A stretch of DNA of 64,000 bases, from contig OX327697.1 in NCBI GenBank assembly GCA_946807835.1, positions 9,855,001 through 9,919,000 of the forward strand. Reading direction: 5' to 3'. The notes below the pieces were generated by a model. That model was not told the origin of the DNA and made no database searches. It saw only the letters and a list, made by a program, of their open reading frames with translations. The DNA comes from Ailanthus altissimus (Eukaryota; Streptophyta; Magnoliopsida; Sapindales; Simaroubaceae). The position numbers and the translations under genes are program-made. Shown here piece after piece: positions 57,661 through 64,000 of this stretch (its first letter is position 1; each line of letters opens with the position of its first letter).

Positions 57661-58770
57661 TCATTTAGAATATATTTAGGTGTTGTTTGAGTGAATGGAT
57701 ACAAAAAAAGGCCTAGGAAAAATGGCACATTTCAAGTGTTGAAACGGGTATGTCAAAGGAAGCACCAGGCTCCGAAGCACCAGTGGACTAGGGCTGCAGC
57801 GCTGAGGGTTTGACCTCTCGGCATCGCGGCGGCGTACTTTACACTTGAATAGTAGCACATGAACAATATTTTTACAGTTTATAGCAACAATTATTTTGAA
57901 CAGTATTTCAAAATTAATTTTGCATGTGTAGATTTATGAAATTTAGTGATAAAAGTTATCAGTCTACATTATAAATCGGGGTTTATGAGATGCAGTGATA
58001 AAGAGTTATCAGTCTGCATTATAAACCAAAATTAATTTTTCTGTGCTGGTAACCACAATGGGGGAGCCCTACTGGTGGGGGTTAGTTGTGCTTACATAGA
58101 AAAATTAATTAATTGAAAATCACATTTCCCAGGAGAATGGAGACTAAGGATACAAAAATCTCTCATAATCAGATTGAAGAATATTATATTATTAGATAAT
58201 ATTTTATTCTGATCCGTCTTGTCAATACTGCGTTAGACGAGTCACGTCGGCCTTTTTTCAATATTACTACAGCTTGAGGGACTTGGTCAGTTGGGCTTGG
58301 ACTATACCGGTTAAACATGAGATAAGGAAAATATATGCGAAAGTATTGCCCAATATTACTACAGCGTGAGGGTAGTATCGGTAGCATATATTTGATCATT
58401 GACAAGTTAATCTGAAATACACTTACCCAATATTGCTACAGCGTGAGGATAAGGTGTATTCAGGATCAAGTGGTAAGAATCGCATGAGATGCAATTGACA
58501 AATGTTGTCTACCTGTTGGGTTTACAAAGGCCAATATTGTTACAGCGTGAGGCCTGAGTAAATTTCAATAGGATCTACTTCCCGCAATACAGTTTAAAAA
58601 GTTTAAACTATCGTCTTTCCGTTTGAGAGATTGCCGAAATTATGTAAAGCAGTGGGAGGGCGTTTTAAATCAAAAATGTAAACTTAGTATACCCATGATT
58701 TAAAACGTTTTATTACAGATTTAATGACCATTTTGCTTACATCTCTTGTTATTTTTGCTTATCAAGTCTA
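57661..58770 (+). other. C2 untranslated leader with repeated hairpins
   Basis: The region between primer site and gag is long for its type (about 1.1 kb). It has a direct repeat TAGTGATAAAAGTTATCAGT / CAGTGATAAAGAGTTATCAG (57,943 and 57,993). Four copies of a 21-nt motif follow at 58,259-58,279, 58,351-58,371, 58,428-58,448 and 58,532-58,552; the last 20 bases of the third copy read AATATTGCTACAGCGTGAGG. Copies 2 to 4 sit between complementary flanks at 58,334-58,388, 58,414-58,461 and 58,520-58,563. Confidence 0.8.
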
Positions 58771-59300
58771 ATGGCCACTACGAACCAGTTGGTATGCATA
58801 GTTGATGCAGTCTAACTCTAAAGTGTTAGGAATTACTTTAACCGATGGATGAATCTCAGAAGTGTTCTGGATTAAGAAAATTTTGGATTTATTATTGATT
58901 AGAGTTTGTCGTAAGGTAATTTTGATAATACCTCTCTTGAGAATTGAATAGAGAGAGTGTGACCCTCTTTGTTCATGCTGTTTCATCTTCTACCCCCAAG
59001 TATATCTAGTGAGACCAGATGTGTGAGGAGAAAAAGATGAGGCAAATACCCAACATCTATCCTCAGAGGCAATATTTATCCAAAGATCAACAATAGAACA
59101 TGTAGATGAAAAGTGTTTCTACTACAATATGGTTGGGTATTGGAAATTCCACTACTCTAGAAACCTTATATGTCAGAAAGACTCTACAGGTTTGTATTTG
59201 ACAAACAAAGACATTTTTAGGGCATATGATGCCAGGTCAAGCTGGGTATAAGATACTGCATGTCCCTCTTATATCTGCAATATGTTGCAGAAATTGAGAG
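58771..59300 (+). pseudogene. C2 gag and protease remnants
   Basis: A possible gag start ATG (MATTNQLVCIVDAV) lies at 58,771 but is followed by a stop. Only about 330 bp separate it from a degenerate zinc knuckle (CFYYNMVGYW, second Cys lost) at about 59,117, so most of gag is deleted. A protease-like block with DTACPSYICNMLQKLRE lies at 59,253-59,303. Confidence 0.6.
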
Positions 59301-61747
59301 AGACTAGAATGCAACAGCTTGTAGAAGTAAAGTTGAGATCAAGAAATGATGATTTCTTGCAGGTACAAGTTGTTGGACAGCTTGACTTACTTCTTGTATG
59401 CAATACAACAATTGTATTGCATAATAAGTATTATGTTTTATTAGCTGTAGATCAGAATCCTTAAATTATACGGAGCTGTGGTATATAAGTTTAGGTCATA
59501 TAAGTGTGAGACGCTTATCCGTCTAGTTAAGGATGGTTTAATTCCTAATCTGACCATGAAGACTTAACCAGTTTATGAATAATGTATTCACATAAATGAC
59601 CAAATATACAAGAATGTACATCACATCCCTTTGATTAGATTTAGGTAGTGAGTACAATAATAGCAAATTTTCTGTTTGTTTAAGGAAAATGAGATTCTCA
59701 CTCATTATAGTCCTCTGGGTAATCCACAACATAATGATGTTTTAGAGAGGAGGAATAGGGCTTTATTAGATATGGTTTGATTGATAATGAGTGTTACCGA
59801 TCTATATCTGTGAGTATTATACTCCAAATATAGCTGCTTATTAAGCAGAGTTTCATCAGAAGCCGTTCCTTCCATTCTGTATGAGATACAGAAAAGAAGG
59901 AAGTCATTTCTTAAATGAGTTAACACTTGGGGTTCTCCTATTTACATAAGAGTTACGTAGCAGGGTATTTTATTTTGTAAGAGTTACTCAACAGGGTAAA
60001 TAACACCCAAGAGATATAAGCATAAGTTTATTGTATATTCTATAAATACAATAGGATACTAGTTCTATGATTTAGAGAATCAAAGTGTGTTCGTTTCTTA
60101 GTTTACCATTATTCTAGAGAAAGAGTTTATCATGGATCGTGGGAATCATAGAAAGATTGAACTTGGTGAAGTCAATCTAATAATCAATGAACCAAGGATG
60201 GGAACTCAAGCTCTGTTAAGCAATGACCTTTTAGCATACCCTCTGAATGGGTTAGAAATGATGTCTAGGTCACCTTTTAGATATAGATGATACCTGAAGA
60301 TGAACTTGGAGTTTTCTTGATAGATGAAAATTATCCTTGACCTATATAAAGTCGATGTTAGACATCGATTTGAGAACCAGCAAAAAGTCATGAAAATAAT
60401 ATTGACTATATGCATCAGAATCAAGTCTGGGACTTGGTTAAGCTACTTGTAAGAAGTGTTCTCATTGGTTGTAAAGGGTTTACAAAGAGGTTGTAAAGCT
60501 AGAAGGAAGGTAGAGACCTTCTAGGCTCTATGGTTCTAGAAAGGTAATCCTCAGTGATCTTGCATCAATTTAGAGGAAACCTTTGGACCAATGTTGATGC
60601 TAAAGTTGATTAGTATATTATTGGCTCTTGTAGCATATTATGACTTTGAAGTTTGGCAGATGGATGTAAGGAAGGCATTTCAGAATGGATATCTCAAGTA
60701 AATGATATTTATGGAACAGCCTGAAGATTTTACATCTAGCTAGACTTCTGGTTTAGTGTGTATGAAAGGTCATTGGGAGCATGATAGTCTTCTTGCTGCT
60801 CTTTATTGATGACATACTGGTCATTAAGAATGATGTCAGTATGTTATAATCAGTCAAAAGTAACTCGTAAGTATTTCTCCATGAAGGATTTAGGAGAGGC
60901 TTTATTTATACTAGGTATAAAGCTTTATAGAGATAGAGTTAGAAAACTAATAGGACTCTCCCAAATCATTTTACATCAATAACGTTTAAAAGGTACGGTT
61001 TGTTAACTATGAGGTAGTTAATATATGTTATAGACCTAGTGCTCATCCATCGAGGAGAGTGTCTATTCAGATGGAAGATGAGTAAGTTAGAGTGCCTAAC
61101 ACAACAAATACATCAGCTCTTGAGAGCTTGATGTATGTTATGATGTGATTGAGACATGAGACCAGTTTGGCTATAAGAGTTACGAGCCGAGTTTAATCTG
61201 ATTCAGGTGACCGCTATTTAATGGTAGTCAAACATATCCTAAGGTACTTTGAGGGTACAAAGGATAAGTTTCTCAAATATGAAGAAAATGGCTTACAAAT
61301 GAAAAGATGCACGGAGTTAGACTTTTAGTTTGACTTAGATAATAGAGAGTCTACATCTGGGAATGTGCTCATTCGCAATTGTACCAAACTGGGATTCACT
61401 GCAGACCTATAAGTGTGCAGCGGAATAGACAGTGAGGATTCATAGGTTTATCGCTGGCCTTGGAAGAGTTCCAACACAAATATCCTATCCCATGATTTTG
61501 CGATGAAACTAGGCCGTTGTACAAGTTAACGTGCCAAGAGGACACCAGTACTTTAATCATGTTGAGAGGAGTCTCATATGACTAGAGGGATCTTGGTTAA
61601 AGGAGATGTGATTATTTGTAGAAGTGTTTTATAAATAATTTAGCAGACCCACGATCTAAAGGCCATAACTCTTAAAGTGTTTATGAAACACGTAGAGTCA
61701 ATGTGTATGAGATACCATCAGGAATGCCACTTAAGCAAGTGAGAGAT
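59301..61747 (+). pseudogene. C2 pol remnants: GAG-pre-integrase, fragments of integrase, RT and RNase H
   Basis: The GAG-pre-integrase piece (LWYISLGHISVRRL) lies at about 59,476-59,517, immediately followed by a collapsed integrase. RT shows only MEQPEDF (about 60,712) and TSGLVC before jumping to the DDIL-type region near 60,805, so a central RT part is deleted. RNase H fragments are SLAIRVTSR (about 61,166) and VVKHILRYFEGTKDKFLKYE at 61,225-61,284. Stops are frequent. The element depended on proteins from elsewhere, at least late in its life. Confidence 0.65.
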
Positions 61748-63953
61748 TGTTGAGGTCAGTGCTTACGTACCATCCCTGAATGTACATATATTTGTGTATT
61801 TATACAAGTGGACATTCCCATTAAATCGCTAATACCCATTCATATGGTACTATGCATGTAACGTTACAGACATTGTACAATCTGAAGGAGTTTAGACAAG
61901 GGCTCATAATTAGCCACACTAAGAGATATAAATGCTAAATGTTAGCACAGTTAAGTGTTAGCTGGTTATAATACTCAGTAGATCCAAGAGTTGGAGCCTT
62001 GTCTGTAATGGGACATAGACTCGGGAATATACTAGTAACTACATAGTTGCAAGATTTACAATCGGGTGCCAGAAAATGCTAGTTGTGCAAGTACATTCTA
62101 GAATAATTGTCCCTAATCTATTTCTGCCAATACTGGTCTATCGGTGGATACCTTTATATATAGATCAGTATATATCGTACCTATAGGGTATAGATGGTTG
62201 TTCCTAGCCGACCGTGAACTTGAAGCTCGTATTAACATATAGGTATCTAGTTAGGACTGGATATGGAACAGACTTATGAGGGCCTCCGATAGACACCCTA
62301 TGTAAGCCGTCAACGGAGGGTCCTCTCAAATTGAGTAGTATACATGGTCCTTTGACCTAAGTGCCACAGTGGGCTTGTAAGTAATCCACCATACTTTGGT
62401 TCCACGCATATCACAAACCTTTCATAGTGTGACCATTGGGTGTCGCTGGGTATGGTCTAATGCTTATGGAGTCTAGTGTGTACAGATATAGGATCCGTCA
62501 GCTTGTATAGGGAGTTCGATATCCAGATGCTTCGAGATTGTATCTGAAAAAGTCTTATAGCCACAAGCATTAACCCCGGGAAAGAGTTCCGCCAAGGTGG
62601 AACAATATGGTAAAAGAGTTTGCACATATTGTTTAATGAGATACAAGTCTGGAGATAAGACATGGATGAGCACTAGAGGATCTGACGGTGATAATGTATA
62701 TCCCCGTACATCCAGGATATCATGACGAAAGGACTATACGTATGCGTTGTAACCTCAGCTTTTATAGTTTAGCGCGCTGATTTCTACATCCGTGACGTGT
62801 GCGTGGGGCATTGCTTACGAACTTATGGAATAGTTCTATTTGACGAACCGGGCGTATGACCTAGGGAGTCCCACGATATGGAGTGTACTCGTTGTGCACT
62901 GGGGCAGCGTGCTGGATTAAAATGTTTAATCTAGCAATATTCAGCACTACCACAAAAATGCGTGCGTGTCTGTATTTAAGTGTTAAATATAACAATTAGT
63001 TAATAATTATTATTTACTAATTAAATAAGAACATGTGGCACGTTGTGGACTCTCAGTTGTATTTACCCAAACGTGAAATTTGATGAGACCCACTAGAGAT
63101 ATACTTGATAACTATTTATAAGGGACAAAATGATCATTTCATACTTTAATTATTTAATTATTAAATAATTAAAATATCTCATTATTATATTATATAATAT
63201 ATTATATTATTTTATTATACTATATATTATTATATTATATATAATAATATTATATTTTGGGTGCCAAATAGTTGGCACCCATTATAACATATTATATTAT
63301 TATTATATATATTATATTATATAATATATCATATTAATATATTTTTTTTATTATATATATATAAATATATATTTATATATATATAGAGGGAGAGATATTT
63401 GTGAAGTGTGTGTGTTCGTGAGGTGAAGGGAGAAATGAAAAGTGTTTCATTTTCTTCTTAAGAAATCGAGAGAGAAGAAAAGGAAATAGAGAAGAAAATA
63501 AGAGAAGGAGAATAAGAAGAAAGAAAATTTTTTTATTTTTATTTTTCTTTATTCTTTCAATTGAAATAATGGTGGATTGCTTTAAATTCTTCATTTATTA
63601 TTCTTTTGGAGAAAAGGATAAAAACACACACTGGCTATTTTTGGGTTTAAGAGTTAAAGCAGTGTTGCGTATAAGGCTGTTGTTCTAGCTCACCAAGCCC
63701 ATCGTATTTGTGACTAGAACTATCTGCGAGTTGGTCTCTATGCGGACTCTGAAAGAAATACATTTATAACGTTACACGTTGAGGAGAATTCTTTATACTA
63801 CTAATATATTAATGTAATTAATATATTTTATTTATTATGTTTATTGTAATTTACACGCTTCCGCCGCGTAGAATATGTATAAAATACGTATTTTAGGCAA
63901 TAAACATAATTACACATGCGTATCACCCACATGTATTAGATCCCACGGCTTCA
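61748..63953 (+). repeat. C2 3' LTR
   Basis: 2,206 bp, starting TGTTGAGGTCAGTGCTTACG and ending ACGGCTTCA. Compared with the 5' LTR it has an insertion near 61,786 (CATATATTTGTG), lacks a segment of about 20 bp at about 61,905 that repeats the GATCTAAAAGAG text, and differs in its TA-rich tract at 63,185-63,375. Confidence 0.9.
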
Positions 63954-64000
63954 ATACTTGTATTGATACATGGGACGCATGAATGACTAGTGTCAAATGC
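63954..64000 (+). repeat. C2 right target duplication and resumption of the C1 3' LTR
   Basis: ATACT (63,954-63,958) repeats the left duplication. The following TGTATTGATACATGGGACGC continues the C1 LTR, as its inverted counterpart around 50,580-50,635 indicates. C1's end and its own target duplication lie beyond the window. Confidence 0.75.

Larger units (their letters stand above)
55505..63953 (+). mobile_element. Ty1/copia element C2, structurally complete, inside the C1 3' LTR
   Basis: Two LTRs (55,505-57,648 and 61,748-63,953), a tRNA-Met primer site, a short purine-rich stretch before the 3' LTR (AAGTGAGAGA) and the flanking duplication ATACT define a complete insertion of about 8.4 kb. 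The LTRs start TGTTGRGGTCAGTGCTTACG and end ACGGCTTCA. They differ visibly in substitutions and indels, so the insertion is old. The internal region is only about 4.1 kb with gag, integrase and RT heavily reduced. It could not encode its own replication. It is related to C1. Confidence 0.92.

Noticed and set aside
58184..58405. 73-codon minus-strand frame covering two leader motifs
   Set aside because: It is antisense to the element, and the conserved parts are the hairpin loops, whose changes do not respect this frame.

Overview
This is a repeat-dominated, very AT-rich stretch of a plant nuclear genome, most likely a eudicot; I cannot name the species. The evidence is an intronless four-EF-hand calmodulin-like gene, a five-exon GDP-L-galactose phosphorylase locus with GT-AG introns, and plant-type Ty1/copia, Ty3/gypsy and CACTA remnants. 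Only two host loci are recognisable. Most other reading frames are low-complexity artefacts or decayed transposon coding.

Layout. 1-7.1 kb: a chromovirus-type LTR remnant, then a decayed Tat-lineage Ty3/gypsy pol (+ strand) with an antisense coiled-coil ORF remnant behind it. 8.36-20.9 kb: a large foldback structure built from two AT-rich minisatellites. Family A has a unit of about 48 bp made of AATTNN hexamers plus a fixed anchor. Family B has a 22-bp unit and flips orientation abruptly at 14,232/14,233. Related terminal sequences lie inverted at the two outer ends. 22.97-23.85 kb: a short tandem array with a period of about 181 bp. 25.2-25.9 kb: the calmodulin-like gene with a TATA box and two CGCG boxes. 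28.85-29.53 kb: two MITE-like elements. 30.27-32.86 kb (minus): a GDP-L-galactose phosphorylase gene whose fifth exon has an in-frame TAA and whose third exon lacks the expected donor.

33.2-41.35 kb: decayed Ty3/gypsy and Ty1/copia pieces on both strands. 42.16-47.6 kb: the left end and exons of a CACTA transposon, invaded by an LTR-like repeat. 47.6 kb to the window end: a nest of two related Ty1/copia elements. C1 sits in or at the end of the CACTA element and contains an internal inversion of about 2.9 kb. C2 (55,505-63,953) is structurally complete, with two LTRs, a primer binding site and the target duplication ATACT, and it sits inside the 3' LTR of C1. Both leaders, between the primer site and gag, carry four copies of a conserved 21-nt motif. 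At least three of the four lie in the apical loop of a hairpin whose stem sequence differs from copy to copy, which looks like a repeated RNA structure.

The strongest candidates for something undescribed are these leader hairpins and the minisatellite foldback element. The GDP-L-galactose phosphorylase lesions and the C1 inversion come next.
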